From Thuidium tamariscinum (lineage: Eukaryota > Streptophyta > Bryopsida > Hypnales > Thuidiaceae), in the NCBI GenBank assembly GCA_947034885.2, contig OX344749.2, positions 51,055,682 through 51,119,681 on the forward strand: a stretch of 64,000 nt of DNA, written 5' to 3'. Shown here in pieces: positions 1 to 11,089 of this stretch. How positions within the stretch are numbered: the first letter of the stretch is position 1; each line of letters opens with the position of its first letter. The notes under the pieces were generated by a model, which was not told where the DNA came from, did not search any database, and saw only the letters and a program-made list of their open reading frames with translations. The position numbers were made by a program, and so were the translations under genes.

Positions 1-118
1 GATCCTACGGTTAGATCCCAAGAGAAGTATTTTTTGGTTTTCTTATAGTGAACGCAGCAAAAATGGCAGTTTTGAGTGGTTTGTAACAAAAAAATGGCCT
101 TGGTCCTTTAGGGGTTAA
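1..118. mobile_element. Right end of a TTAA-flanked element (cut by window edge)
   Basis: The stretch ends in GGTCCTTTAGGGGTTAA. Its last 100 bases (a 'tcctacggttagat' block, then 'aaaatggcagttttgagtg') match the right ends of the elements at 780-1741 and 20729-21651. The left part lies outside the window. No coding capacity is visible. Confidence 0.6.
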
Positions 119-779
119 CAATATAGGGAGAGATTTATAACCATATTTTATTGCAAGACATTCTCAACTCTCAAATTGTAACTTGTAAGGGCCTAATATT
201 TCAATTTCTAAACAAATTAGAAAAATGTATCACCATACTTTCTACAATTCTACAGTTGGAAGATGATGACATTCAAGATTGCATAAGAGGATGAGTCAAA
301 TTTGAAAATGATGCAATTATACTTGAAAAAAAAATTGAAAATGTGAAAAATTATAGAATCTTTCATTTGAATGTAAGTGAATCTGTGAATGTGAATATGA
401 AAGAGTGTACTTCAAATAATTTTATCCCTTACTAGTTTGCATTTAGAAATATGTAAAGAATATATATTTTTTCTATTAAAGTAGGGTGTATACATTTTTT
501 AAATTAATAATGTGTTGAATCCTTGGATCATTCATCAATTTACTTTCACTATTTATTATTTTATATGACACCCATAATGCAAAAATGATGAAGAAGCTTG
601 GGTTTAGGGTTTAGAATTTAGGGTTTAGGGTTTGGGCTTGTCTACACTCTACAGAAGTGGACGTCGATGCTATTCGGATAGGGTGTAGGGTTTAGGACTT
701 ACTTTCTTTAAATGTGCATAATGAAACTCAATTTTACACATACATTGAACATTGGATGCTTTTTCCAACACTTCCCATT
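119..779. other. Intergenic, no gene seen
   Basis: AT-rich sequence with no open frame of interest. The only distinct item is the telomere-like tract near 600-635. Confidence 0.6.
600..635 (+). repeat. Interstitial telomere-like tract (TTTAGGG)n
   Basis: About five units of GGGTTTA, slightly degenerate, occur in a row. TTTAGGG is the Arabidopsis-type telomere repeat of most land plants. The tract is short and internal, so it is either a relic of break repair or an isolated telo-box cluster, not a chromosome end. Confidence 0.75.
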
Positions 780-1741
780 TTAACCCTTAAAAGACCGCAC
801 TGTTTTTTTGGGATGTATAGAAATTTTGGGTAGGTACCTACGAGCGGGGACTTTTAGATCTGAGGCTGAAATTTGAATAGAATGTGGGGGCAAGGAAGAT
901 CTTTCATATGCAACAAATTTTCATGACATTTGAAAATACAAGTCAAAAGTTATAGCCTAATATGTTATTTTTTTTCATAACTGGGCATTTCATGCAAATT
1001 AGAGAAAATCACTTTTTTCATAAACAAGAATTCCACAAATTGTTTTTCTAGAATTTTGTATACGCGTGAAGTTTTGAATCATTCCATTTTGATGAATGAG
1101 TCAAAAGTTATGTGGATTTTTTGTTTTTGGTTAGTTTTGGATTTCCTACTCTAAAAATAAACTTCGAAATCCTTTATCTTACCCAATTTCCAATATTCTT
1201 GGACAAAAATAAAATCGTAGGATGTAGATACATTATTACAACATTTCAAATTTTCGACCATTGAGAATTTGGGATTGGAAATTTTCAATTCCATATTTCA
1301 ACTATAAATAATTTAGTATGTTTAATCATTCTCTACTACTACATACTTACTATTTTTTTCCTATATGTTGTACTATTCCAAATGATTTGAAAATTTTCAA
1401 GCATGTGCCCAACTTGTCTAGGAAAACAAATCCAAAGAAGCACCACCATTTAGGTCATTTTTTCATAGAAATGTGAGCTTGTGAAGTGCACCTGCCTTGC
1501 TTTTCACAGAGTCAAAAAAATGATTTTAGTTAATTTGAATGCTTATATCTTGCAATCCACTCGGTGGAAATGTTTGAAATTTTTACTACATGTTTTTGAT
1601 ACTATATAATACAATATCCTACGGTCAGATATGTCAAAAAAAGTTTTTTTCCAAAAAATTTGGTACTTGTACTAGAAATGGCAGTTTTGGTCTTTTGGAG
1701 CGCTTTTGGTGAAAGTATATTGACGGTCCTTTAAGGGTTAA
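780..1741. mobile_element. TTAA-flanked terminal-inverted-repeat element, 962 bp
   Basis: The left end reads TTAACCCTTAAAAGACCG and the right end, reverse-complemented, TTAACCCTTAAAGGACCG, so the termini match over 18 bases with one mismatch. TTAA sits at both edges and may be target duplication or part of the repeat. No transposase is visible, so it is non-autonomous. The interior is related to the other TTAA elements listed; for example, the block around 1077-1140 recurs inverted near 54245-54320. Confidence 0.7.
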
Positions 1742-2170
1742 AGCTTTAAATATGACTTCTAGGAACCCAATGTTGAGTTTGGACTCGTGGAATCCAATGT
1801 CAAGTTTTCACTTGTGGAATCCAATGTTGAATTTGGACTTGAAATCTGAGCAGTCTTCGGCGGAGGTTAGTCGGTCGGCAGGGCGGACGCCTTTGTCGGA
1901 CGCCCACTCGGTCGTTAGGGCGGACGGGCAGGGCCAAAGGGAGGACGCTGGGCGGTCGGAAGGGCGGATGGCGAAATCAGTAGGGCGGTCGGCACTCGGT
2001 AGGGCGGACGGCGAAGTCGACAAGGCGGACACTAGGTGGTGGCAAGGCGGACGAGGACATCGAAAGGGCGGATGCATAGCGGGGCTGTCAAACGCCAGGT
2101 CTGGCCGACGACTTCCGAGGCGGACGGGCCTGTCGTCGGACGACCCGAGGCGGACACCAAAGGTTCGACA
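1742..2170 (+). repeat. GC-rich array of GGCGGACG motifs, left copy
   Basis: From about 1855 to 2165 the sequence turns abruptly GC-rich. It repeats GGCGGACGG-like words at irregular 10-25 base spacing. The outer flank (about 1752-1850) holds a short degenerate tandem repeat containing 'ggaatccaatgt'. Open frames across it are repeat translations, not genes. The same motif occurs reverse-complemented at 3680-3996, on the other side of the 346-bp tandem array. Confidence 0.75.
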
Positions 2171-3569
2171 ATTGAACATATCTCCTAAATTCCTATCCTT
2201 CTCAATTTCAATTTGTCTTGAAAATCCCCAAATACTTTCAATGCATCCTAATGAAGCATATTGACATTTGAAGTTGGACAAGTAACCTCCAATTTTATTT
2301 CTTTTTGGGTTGTAAGTCAAAACCATCAAACAATTGTACAAAATTCTAAAAGTGTCCTTTGCTTTTGAAAATTTGCAAGTAGGTGTCCTACATCATGCCA
2401 AGCATGTATAAAAAAATTTAGAAAATTTTATTTGCCCATGCAAAAGTTGTGGCAAATATACTAAATTGTGACTAATGTGACTAATGCCCCAAAGAGCATT
2501 AGTCACATTAGTCACAATTGAACATATCTCCCAAATTTCTAGCCTTTTCTTTTTCAATTTTTTTTGAAAATCTCCAAATACTTCTAATGCATCCTAATGA
2601 AGCATATTGACATTCGAAGTTGGATAAGTGACTTCAAATTTTATTTCTTTTTGGGTTGTAAGTCAAAACCATCAAAAAATTGTACAAAATTCTAAAAGTG
2701 TCTTTTGCTTTTGAAAATTTGCAAGTAGGTGTTCCACATCATGCCAAGCATGTATAAAAAAATTTAGAAAGTTTTAGTTGCCCATGCAAAAGTTGTGACT
2801 AATATACTAAATTGTAACTAATGTGACTAATGCCCCAAAAGAGCATTAGTCACATTAGTCACAATTGAGCATATCTCCCAAATTCCTAGCCTTCTCAATT
2901 TCAATTTTCTCTGAAAATCTCCAAATACTTCTAATGCTTCCTAATGAAGCATATTGACATTTAAAGTTGGACAAGTGACCTCCAATTTTATTTCTTTTCG
3001 GGTTGTAAGACAAAACCATCAAAAAATTGCACAAAATTCTAAAAGTGTCTTTTACCTTTGAAAATTTGCAAGTAGGAGTCCCTCATCATGCCAAGCATGT
3101 ATAAAAAAATTTAGAAAGTTTTAGTTGCCCATGCAAAAGTTGTGGCTAATATACTAAATTGTGACTAATGTGACTAATGCCCCAAAAGAGCATTAGTCAC
3201 ATTAGTCACAATTGAGCATATCTCCCATATTCCTATCCTTCTCAATTTCAATTTTTAAAAAAAATCCCCAAATACTTCTAATGCTTCCTAATGAAGCATA
3301 TTGACATTCGAAGTTGGACAAGTGACCTCCAATTTTATTTCTTTTTGGGTTGTAAGTCAAAACCATCAAAAAATTGCACATAATTCTAAAAGTGTCCTTT
3401 ACTTTTGAAAATTTTCAAGTAGAAGTCCTTCATCATGCCAAGCATGTATAAAAAAATTTAGAAAGTTTTAGTTGCCCATACAAAAGTTGTGACTAATATA
3501 CTAAATTGTAACTACTGTGACTAATGTTTCAAAGGGCATTAGTCACAATTGAACATATCTCTCAAATTC
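2171..3569 (+). repeat. Four tandem ~346-bp units, each with a 22-24 bp-arm hairpin
   Basis: Units begin at 2171, 2517, 2863 and 3211, with a partial fifth from about 3548, so periods are 346, 346, 348 and 337. Each unit ends in an inverted repeat. In unit 1 the arms 2464-2487 and 2496-2519 pair perfectly around an 8-base loop; the arm core is GTGACTAATGTGACTAATGC. The hairpin is intact in units 1 and 3, nearly so in unit 2 and eroded in unit 4. No coding frame is shared between units. Confidence 0.85.
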
Positions 3570-3679
3570 GCTTAGGACGTTGTAGGTACACGAACCTGAA
3601 TCCAATAAATATGTGAATGTTAAAGGACACTATGAGCCCCCCTAAGACCCAAGGTTGAGGGTTGAAAAATAAAAAGGGG

Positions 3680-3996
3680 TCCGTCTAAATCCGTCCGCCA
3701 TCCCGTCCGCCGTCTTGTCCGCCAACGCACCGCCCGTCCGCCCATTCCGCCGTCCCGTCCGCCACTTGGTCCTCCCGTCCGCCGTGCCGTCCGCCAAAAT
3801 TCCTGCCGTCTGCCACAATACACACCGTCCGCCTGCCGTCCACGCAAATTCAATGCCCCCCCGACCGTCCCGCTTCCCCATACTCGACGTCCGACAGCTC
3901 GTCCGCCGGGAAAAACGCCGTCCGCCACGGTAATTTGGCCGTCCGCCATTCTACCCAACGTCTGCTGCGCCCGTTGCGTCCGGACGTCTGGACGTC
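3680..3996 (-). repeat. GC-rich array of GGCGGACGG motifs, right copy (inverted)
   Basis: On the plus strand it reads CCGTCCGCC over and over, which is the reverse complement of the left array motif at 1855-2165. It ends in 'gtccggacgtctggacgtccgg', itself partly palindromic. The two open frames through it translate the repeat and are not considered genes. Confidence 0.75.
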
Positions 3997-5400
3997 CGGA
4001 TTTTGGGTGTAATTTTACAAAAGACGTAGAGTCCGCACAACCCTGAGTGAAAGTGCCATTTTAGTAGATCGCACTAGAAACTTGGACGTAGTCACAGAGA
4101 ACCAAGGAAAGGAGTTGATCAAGGAGACTCTAAAGACGTCGCCCATGCGTGAGAAGGACATAGGAAGCAGCTGCAGCCTGAGAGGTAGGCTGCACACACT
4201 TGTAAGTAAATTCTCTTACTTGACGCCATTTGGATTATATTCTTCAAACTTCAATCCTGATTAATTGTACTAGGAGTAGGGCATAAGGAAATGGACTTCA
4301 TTTTCGGATTCAAGATTATTATCTATAACCAATTCACTTATGTATTTTTGAACATAATCTTGAATAGTTCTAGACATTTGATAGCTCTATTACAGACTCA
4401 TTGATGGTTGCTTGTCATCAATATTGTACGCTACCTCATTCAGATTCAAAACCATTTGCCATTGCAAAAATACTTCCGTAGAATTGCTTCACTCAAGATA
4501 TGTGTTGAAGTACTCCATTCTACTCATAACCTAAACCTAGAATATTAATGTCATTTGAAATGAACTCTAGGTGTAAAAAGGAATTTTAACAAAGTGTTAT
4601 CCTTCATTAATGAATTGTATACAATTAAAGAGATTGTGTGTACCAACATATAAAAAACAAATCAAAATTTGTAGGTATTATCAAAATCTAAAAGACTCTG
4701 ATAAATGCTAATTTTTCCTTAAGCCTCTGATTAGAGATTGAAGTATGCGAAGGAGTAAGGAAGAAAATCCAGAATGAATTCTTTTATATTTAATAACATG
4801 CCATATGGATTAATGTTGCTAATTGAAATACACAACTAGTCCACATATGAGAAAATAAATGATGGTAGGAGATGTGCTGTAAAATAGGTCAGTCCAAAAA
4901 ATATTAATTATTTAAACATGGTCCTTTTCAGTTCTCCTCAATAGTTTCTCTAATAACAAATAACAAAAAACCATAGAAAATTTCAAACCCTGTAGCATGT
5001 GAACTTGAATATCCAGGAATGAACGTCCCATAGTAATAAATAAACAAATTGATACAATGTATACTATAGTTCTTTTGCGATGTAGGCAAAGGAGCTAAAT
5101 ATTTTAACATGTTTCATGGCCCTGTGGCCAGAAATTTAGATTAGTTTGTCATATTTAAATGCATCATGAGAGGTGGCCACTATAATATATTTTCTTCAAA
5201 AGATAGATTGTCATATTAGGAAAATACAGTTCCAGATAAAATTATCTAATTTCAAGGAAATTTCATTTCAGTATGTATCTCAGTTCAAGCAGTATGAAAA
5301 TCAATGATGATGTTTACCTAATGATGGAAAATACTCATAAGAAGTCTAAACAAGTGACTATGACCTTAGAGCTTTCCATTACAAACAATGTGTTAGATAT
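3997..5400. other. Intergenic, no gene recognised
   Basis: A stretch open on the plus strand (about 4010-4190, followed by a possible GGTAGG donor) would encode roughly 60 mixed residues, but I recognise no family and no partner exon. The remainder is AT-rich without structure. Confidence 0.5.
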
Positions 5401-5684
5401 TCCACTGTAAAATTAAAACCTAATCACTTAAAAGACCCCAAAACCCTAGAAGAGCTTTTGCTAAGCCTGAACCCTTCTGGTCGTCTGTGTCGTATCTCTT
5501 CTTCCGCTAACCTACTCCCGTTTCTTCTAGAGCTAAAATTTCATTATTGTTGAAAGTGGAAGACTCTATCTTTGCAATATGGTATGCAGAAGACAACCCA
5601 ACTGTGAGATTCTTTGTGATAATGTGGTGAAATTTGAGCACGTATTGAGGTTCTTTGCCCTGTTTGTGGAAGGGTGAAATTGCA
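5401..5684 (+). promoter_or_regulatory. Promoter/5' leader-like stretch before candidate exon
   Basis: Base composition rises from AT-rich to balanced here. It carries AAACCCTAG (about 5440-5449), the telo-box word common in plant promoters of housekeeping and replication genes, then a pyrimidine-rich leader. It directly precedes an ATG-initiated exon at 5685. Promoter activity is inferred only. Confidence 0.35.
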
Positions 5685-5834
5685 ATGGGGACTCGGCGGA
5701 AGACGAGGAGCTCCACGCGTACTGGGGATGGCAGCGACGGCGATGGGAGTGGGAGCGAGGAGCGAGGTCCAGCCCTCGAAATACCTGCAATGGTTGCTTC
5801 AAACGATGCGGCAATGGCAACTGCTGTTATAGAG
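5685..5834 (+). CDS. Candidate first coding exon (50 codons) of the ParB/methyltransferase gene
   Basis: An ATG opens 50 codons ending GAG followed by GTATGT, a canonical plant splice donor, in phase 0. The peptide starts MGTRRKTRSSTRT, is basic, then rich in Gly/Ser/Asp, and ends AMATAVIE. The next plausible phase-0 acceptor with a long open continuation on this strand is TAG|ACC at 13694, which opens the pseudogene described there. Joining the two is an inference and would require a 7.86-kb intron. Alternatively this is the first exon of another gene. The local CpG content is higher than in neighbouring DNA, as expected at a gene start. Confidence 0.4.
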
Positions 5835-6299
5835 GTATGTAGTCTCTGAAATTTCCGTGACCTGGCACTTCAATTCCCCAAATCTGCAAGAGCAAATTTA
5901 GGTATTGATTGTGAGCTCAATCACTTCGGAAGTAGCCATCTGTCATACTCCGACTCGATTCCTGTGTGTAAGTTTGAATTTTAGGGTTCAGTTTTGGTTG
6001 CCCATAATCTCACAAAGAGTACAAACTCAGATGAGTCTCACGAGTGATGCAGGAGATCATCTTCTCCGTGGTTGCGTATTGGTATCGTCAGATAGAAATG
6101 AGGATTGAATATTTAAATTTTCGAGGGTTGCGTTAATTGAGATTCCGGATTTGGTACCTTGCGATCGAATTCGAGCTCCTTAATTTGTCACTGGATCTTT
6201 AGTCTGTGGACTTGTATAGTGTGAATCATTCAGTTGAATCCCTGTGTGATAAAAGAACAAACTAGATTCGGCTCAATGCGGGCACAAATTCCATTTCTT

Positions 6300-6790
6300 C
6301 TCCCGTGAACTAACTTCGATAGAGTCCCATCGGACTCCGTTCAGCGCCGAGGGCTCCCGCGAAGGCGCGAACTGACTTCGATGGAGTCTGATCTGACTCC
6401 GTTCGGTGTCGTGGGCTCCCGCAAACTAAATTCGATGGATTCCGATCTAATCGTAAAATCGATTTAATCTCAATCGATCTGATGTCGATCCAGTCCAATC
6501 TGATGTTAATCCAGTCCAATCTAATGTCAATCCAGTTCGATCTGACCGACAAATCAGTTTATTCTCCCACAAACTAACTTCGATGGAGTCTGACTAGACT
6601 CCGTTCGGCACCGAGGGCTCCTGCAAACAAAGTCTGATGTGTCTCCAATCGGCGCCGAGGACTCCCGCGAATTGACTTCGATGGAGTCCGCCTGACTCCA
6701 TTCGGCACCGAGGGCTCCCGCGAACTGACTTCGATGGAGTCCGTTTGACTCCGTTCAACGTCGAGGGTTTGTTCTCGGATGCCTTTGGTT
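6300..6790 (+). repeat. Minisatellite with CGGCGCCGAGGG words
   Basis: A degenerate unit of about 50-60 bases recurs six to seven times: 'cgaactgacttcgatggagt', a variable middle with 'gactccgttcggcgccgag', then 'ggctcccg'. A shorter sub-array (about 6470-6540) repeats a 24-base word with 'gatccagtccaatctgatgt'. An 80-codon frame on the minus strand follows the repeat and is not a gene. Confidence 0.75.
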
Positions 6791-7371
6791 ACTTCGCAGT
6801 GATCTCACGCTTCATTCTCCGAGCGTTTTTATCAAGTTCGAGACCGCAGATTCTTGCCATCGGCGCCGAGGGGACTCCCCTCACGTATGACTGAGTTTTG
6901 AAGATAGTCGAAGCACATGATTTACGTGATCGGGATTGTGTGTAGATTTCACAACCTGACGTTTTTGTTGTAGAGAGGCTTCACTGAAGGATTGAGAACT
7001 TAACGTTTCACAGAGCCACCATCAATGCAAATAGTAGTCATCTACCTTAGTGGACTATCTCCAGAAATTGAAACTTGACACATGGAAGTGCAAAAATCTT
7101 GAACTCTGACACTCCATTCTGTGGGAATTGGAGGCCTCAAAACATCTTGACCTTAGGTCAAGTTTTCGGGTTCGTATCTCCAATTGGGATCTACTCGTTG
7201 AACCCAATGTCGGACACCTCTTGATATAGCTCCTGAAATGCTTCAATTGACCTGTTAATCAATTTTGTAGTGTAAGCTTGATAAAATCTCTGCGAACAAT
7301 GAGTACCATTAGTACGCTAATATTGGCAAAACATTCCGAGTTAATTCCGTCGCCTTCCAATCCTCACTCAA

Positions 7372-7960
7372 ACTTGAGTCTCATCTTGAAATTGATAGTC
7401 TAACATGCGGTCTTGTATCCTGAGTGACTTTGGTGTATGGATGACACCGAAGCCCCCTCGGCGCCGATGGGACCATATCACCACGGACTGTTGACCACAT
7501 CCATGGTTAATACTGAGATTGGTAATTAGATTGGATACTTTGTGACTTCTCGGAATGATTTTAATGGGTTTCAAAAGTCGTAGTGGCCTCCCCTCGGCGT
7601 CGATGGGAGTCAGCCAGTCTTGACTGGGTGATATCCGAAATCACGAGTTTTCACAATTCGAGTCCAACCCCAGAGAAATTTGATTCGCATCTTGAAAATT
7701 GAATCTTGAGCGTATGTGGTGTTCGGGTGACACCGAAGTCCCCTCGGCGCCGATGGGACCGTATCGGCAAGGAGTATGTGACTTCACCCATCGTAGATAC
7801 AGACTTTGGTAATTAGATTAGAAACTTTGTGTCATCCGGGTTTTTTATTCCTTGGGTTTCGGGAGACATAGCAACCCCCCCTCGGCGCCAATGGTAGTTA
7901 GCCAGTATTGACTGGTTGATTTCCATAATTAGAAAATGTACACAGTTCGATTCCAGTTAG
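7372..7960 (+). repeat. Two ~290-bp direct repeats
   Basis: Two adjacent copies share landmarks in order: 'gacaccgaag' followed by CCCTCGGCGCCGATGGGACC (7443 and 7731), 'ttggtaattagatt', then a second 'CCTCGGCG' word followed by 'agccagt-ttgactgg'. Offset is about 288 bases. Copies have diverged, so the duplication is not recent. The GC-rich CTCGGCGCCGA word is better kept than the sequence around it. Confidence 0.7.
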
Positions 7961-8375
7961 ACTGGTCATTCTTTCCTGCACAATAGCATTGGTAATATCC
8001 ATTTTATATATCGGCACGGCTTGATTCAGAATGTGTCCTCGGCGCCGAGGGTATCTTTGGTCCCTGTGAGCGTTCCTAACTCCACCCTTGAGCTAAGAGT
8101 TTTTCACACGGGTTCTGTGTCTAATTGAGTTTTCTTTCTAATTGGGTATTAAAAGAAAGCCTTCCAAGCAATAAACTCTTTTAGTCACGTTTTAAAGTGT
8201 TCTTTAATCTAATTTGTGGTTATAATTTTATCTGTTCTATTCTAAAAGTCAACCAAGCAATTCTACTCTACTCTATTCTATCAATTGATATTGCCTAAAT
8301 CTAATTCCAAGCATTTGGTAAAAAGAAGCTTAACAATAAAATAATGAGGATGAAAATCAAATGTGAGCGATTTAC

Positions 8376-8471
8376 CTCCTCTGCGTAAATCTCCATGGTC
8401 CCGTCGTCAAACATCATCATGTGTAAATATTCCCCTACGACCTTGCCATCGAAATCATCCCGGCTCTCCAT
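8376..8471 (-). CDS. Exon-like block, 32 codons, unknown protein (copy 1)
   Basis: On the minus strand an ATG opens 32 codons ending GAG|GTAAAT, a good splice donor. The peptide starts MESRDDFDGKVVGEYLHMMM and continues to FDDGTMEIYAEE, so it is acidic and methionine-rich. It differs from copy 2 at a single base (Lys to Glu at codon 10), although surrounding DNA of the duplication differs by roughly 15%. I find no clear downstream exon and do not recognise the family. It could also be a conserved regulatory block that happens to be open. Confidence 0.35.
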
Positions 8472-9429
8472 CTAATCCATGATAATTCTCACGTTGTTGG
8501 TCAATTAATTCTGTCCTGTTTTAATAGAAACTAAATGTTATGTAGCGTTAATTTAATTGCGTAGGTCCTTTAATTCCTAGATCCCCGGTAATTAGAAAAT
8601 ACTGCAATTTAATTAGTCTACCTAGTTTGGTTAACAAATGTTTTATTCTAAGGAAATAAATAAAAGTTAAAGTTTAGTTGTTTTAGTTGTTTTTTCCTTT
8701 GGTTCTAGATTAATATCCAAAATCCAAATTGATTTAATTATTTAAATCGGAAATTGTCTTCAAATCTTTTCAAATCTAATTAATTTTTGGATTTGTTTTA
8801 ATTCTAAAGAAATTGGTTGGCAATTTGTTTGTTTCCCTTTTGGCTTATTAGAATATTTTAATCAAAAAATCATCTTCAAATCTTTTCAAATCTAATTAAT
8901 TTTTGAATTTGTGTTAATTCTAAAGAAATTGGTTGTCAATTTGTTTCTTTCTTTTTGGCTTATAAGACCTAATAAAACAAAACTAACAAAATCCAAACCT
9001 TCTAAGAATCTATTTAATGACTAGCTACCAAAGAATGTGGAACATTTCTAAAGAACGAGAATATTAGTAATAGTGTTATTCCTAAAGAAATTAGTTTTTT
9101 ATTCCCAAGGGTCAACCCCCAAGAATAAGAATCTAGTTCTATAGTATTATTCCAAAAGAAAATCAATTGTTTATTGTAATTTGCTTCACATGATGGGTTT
9201 CGTCACCTTAATCTTCCTAACTACATCTTCTTCTCTCTCATTCTTGCTTAGTATGTTTTTGCAAGTTTTTTGTGGAGAGATGCGGCTATGGAGTTTAGGA
9301 CGTGTAGAAGATGATAAAGTATTTTGTGACTCCCAAATGTTGGATTTTAGTTTTAAAAACAAAGGTGTGGCGTCAACTGCCAACCATGAGTGTGATTAAA
9401 ATCCAAGTTTTTGGAGTTTCAAACGTACT

Positions 9430-9604
9430 GTGAGTCCCTGGAGTGCTCCCTGTTCTCCCCAGCGACCCCCGACTATCCCCAGCGACCTCCCGACTTTCCC
9501 CAGCGACCCCGGCTCCCCTGCAACCCCGACTCCCCAGCGACCCCGACTCCCCAGCGACCCACTGGCTCCCCGATACCCGGCTGGTCCCGTACCCGGCTGA
9601 CCCC
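9430..9604 (+). repeat. GC-rich minisatellite with CCCCAGCGACCCCGACT unit
   Basis: Seven or so degenerate units of 13-17 bases rich in CCCCAGCGACC occupy a sharply bounded C-rich tract. It sits exactly before the second copy of the 1.3-kb duplication. Confidence 0.75.
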
Positions 9605-9915
9605 TTGTGAGTGCTCCTAACTCCACCCTTGAGCTAAGAGTTTTTCACACGGGTCTTGTGTCTAATTGAGTTTTCTTTCTAATTGGGTGAAAAAGAAAGC
9701 CTTCCAAGCAATAAACTCTTTGTCACGTCTTTTGAGTGTTTCTAATCTAATTTCGTGGTTATAATTCTTTCTATTCTATTCTAAATTCAACCCAACAAGG
9801 CCCTATTCTATTCTATTCTATCAAATGATGTTACCTAAACCTAATTCCAGGCATTTGGTAAGAAGAAACTTAATAATAAAACAATGAGAATAAAAATCAA
9901 ATGTGAGCGGTTTAC

Positions 9916-10011
9916 CTCCTCTGCGTAAATCTCCATGGTCCCGTCGTCAAACATCATCATGTGTAAATATTCCCCTACGACCTCGCCATCGAAATCATCC
10001 CGGCTCTCCAT
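9916..10011 (-). CDS. Exon-like block, 32 codons, unknown protein (copy 2)
   Basis: This is the second copy of the block at 8376-8471: the same length and start, the same GAG|GTAAAC donor, and one amino-acid difference (Glu at codon 10). The identity extends about 35 bases upstream of the ATG on the minus strand, so a leader may be included. No downstream exon was found in either copy. Confidence 0.35.
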
Positions 10012-11089
10012 CTAATCCATAATAATTCTCACGTTGTTGGTCAATTAATTCTATCCTGATTAAAAATTAAATGTTATATTATGTAGTGCTTAATTTAATT
10101 GCGTAATTCTGTTAATTCCTAATTCCCCGGTAATTAAGAAATACTGCAATTTAATTAGCCTACCTAGTTTGGTTAGCAAATATTCTACTCTAACGAAATG
10201 AATGAAAGTTAAAGGTTGGTTGTTTTAATGTTTTTTCCTTTGGTCCCAGATTAATATCCAAAATCCAAATTGATTTAATTATTTAAATTGGAAATTGACA
10301 TCAAATCTTTTTCAAATCTAATTAATTTTTGAATTTGTGTTAATTTTAAAGAAATTGGTTGGCAATTTGTTTGTTTCCCTTTTGGCTTATTAGAATATTT
10401 TAATCAAAAAATCATCTTCAAATCTTTTCAAATCTAATTAATTTTTGAATTTGTGTTAATTCTAAAGAAATTGGTTGTCAATTTGTTTCTTTCTTTTTGG
10501 CTTATTAGACCTAATAAAACAAAACCAACAAAATCCAAACCTTTTAAGAATCTAATTAAGAACTACCGACCAAAGAATGTAGAACATACTCCTTAGAATA
10601 AGTGCCAATTCAATAGTAAGATTCTAAAACAATTAGTTTTAAAAGGACGTGGGGTCAACGTTGAGAATAAAGAATTAGATTTCAATAGTAAGATTCTTAG
10701 GAAATTGATTTTTTAATGCCAAATCCTCTCACGTGGTTGTCTCTCCCTTAATCTTCCTTCCTTTAATTCCTTCCATCCCTCTCAATTTTGCATTTAGATT
10801 GTGCAAATTTTGTTGAGAGTTTGGCTATGGAGGTTGGAGAGAATAGAGGTTAGTCTAGTGAAATTCCAAAGTTACAAATGTTGGATTTTTGATACTAAAT
10901 CAAATGGAGAATGGGATAGTACTCTACTTCCTTTGATTTTTTATTTAAACCCAATTTTTGTAACACTACCTTAAGAGTGGAGTTTGCAAGTCAACTTTGT
11001 TAGGAAAATACTTACTTGTGTGTGTGGTTGTTGGTATTTTCGTTAGTGAGTTTGGGACTCTTAGTTTGTGAGTTTGGAACTCAAAATGG

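Larger units (their letters stand above)
8066..10900. repeat. Tandem duplication of ~1.3 kb (8066-9360 and 9605-10900)
   Basis: Both copies start GTGAG-G-TCCTAACTCC and run collinearly to 'caaatgttggatttt', about 1.3 kb later. Flanking parts are roughly 85% alike by eye. A block of about 160 bases (8370-8520 and 9910-10060) is almost identical. Each copy is preceded by a GC-rich stretch (7880-8060; 9430-9604), and another GC-rich stretch follows the second copy at 11090-11262. The copies lack TG...CA ends and a retroelement interior, so an LTR reading is not supported. Confidence 0.7.

Noticed and set aside
2171-3569. CRISPR-like array
   Set aside because: Units are contiguous 346-bp tandem repeats without unique spacers, in eukaryotic DNA.
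1752-3958. Open frames of 72-177 codons in the GC-rich arrays (about 1752-2341 and 3620-3958)
   Set aside because: They follow GGCGGACG-type repeats on both strands at once and show low-complexity peptides; no family resemblance.
4010-4200. Plus-strand open stretch ending near a GGTAGG donor-like site, possible lone exon
   Set aside because: No recognisable family, no acceptor-linked partner exon, and no conservation evidence inside the window.
7935-7960. tRNA-like GTTCGATTCC word near 7944
   Set aside because: No cloverleaf partner arms at the right distances; no other tRNA-like sequence was found in the window.
8066-10900. LTR retrotransposon with the two 1.3-kb copies as LTRs
   Set aside because: Only about 250 bases separate the copies, ends are not TG...CA, and there is no primer site or coding interior. 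A tandem duplication is simpler.
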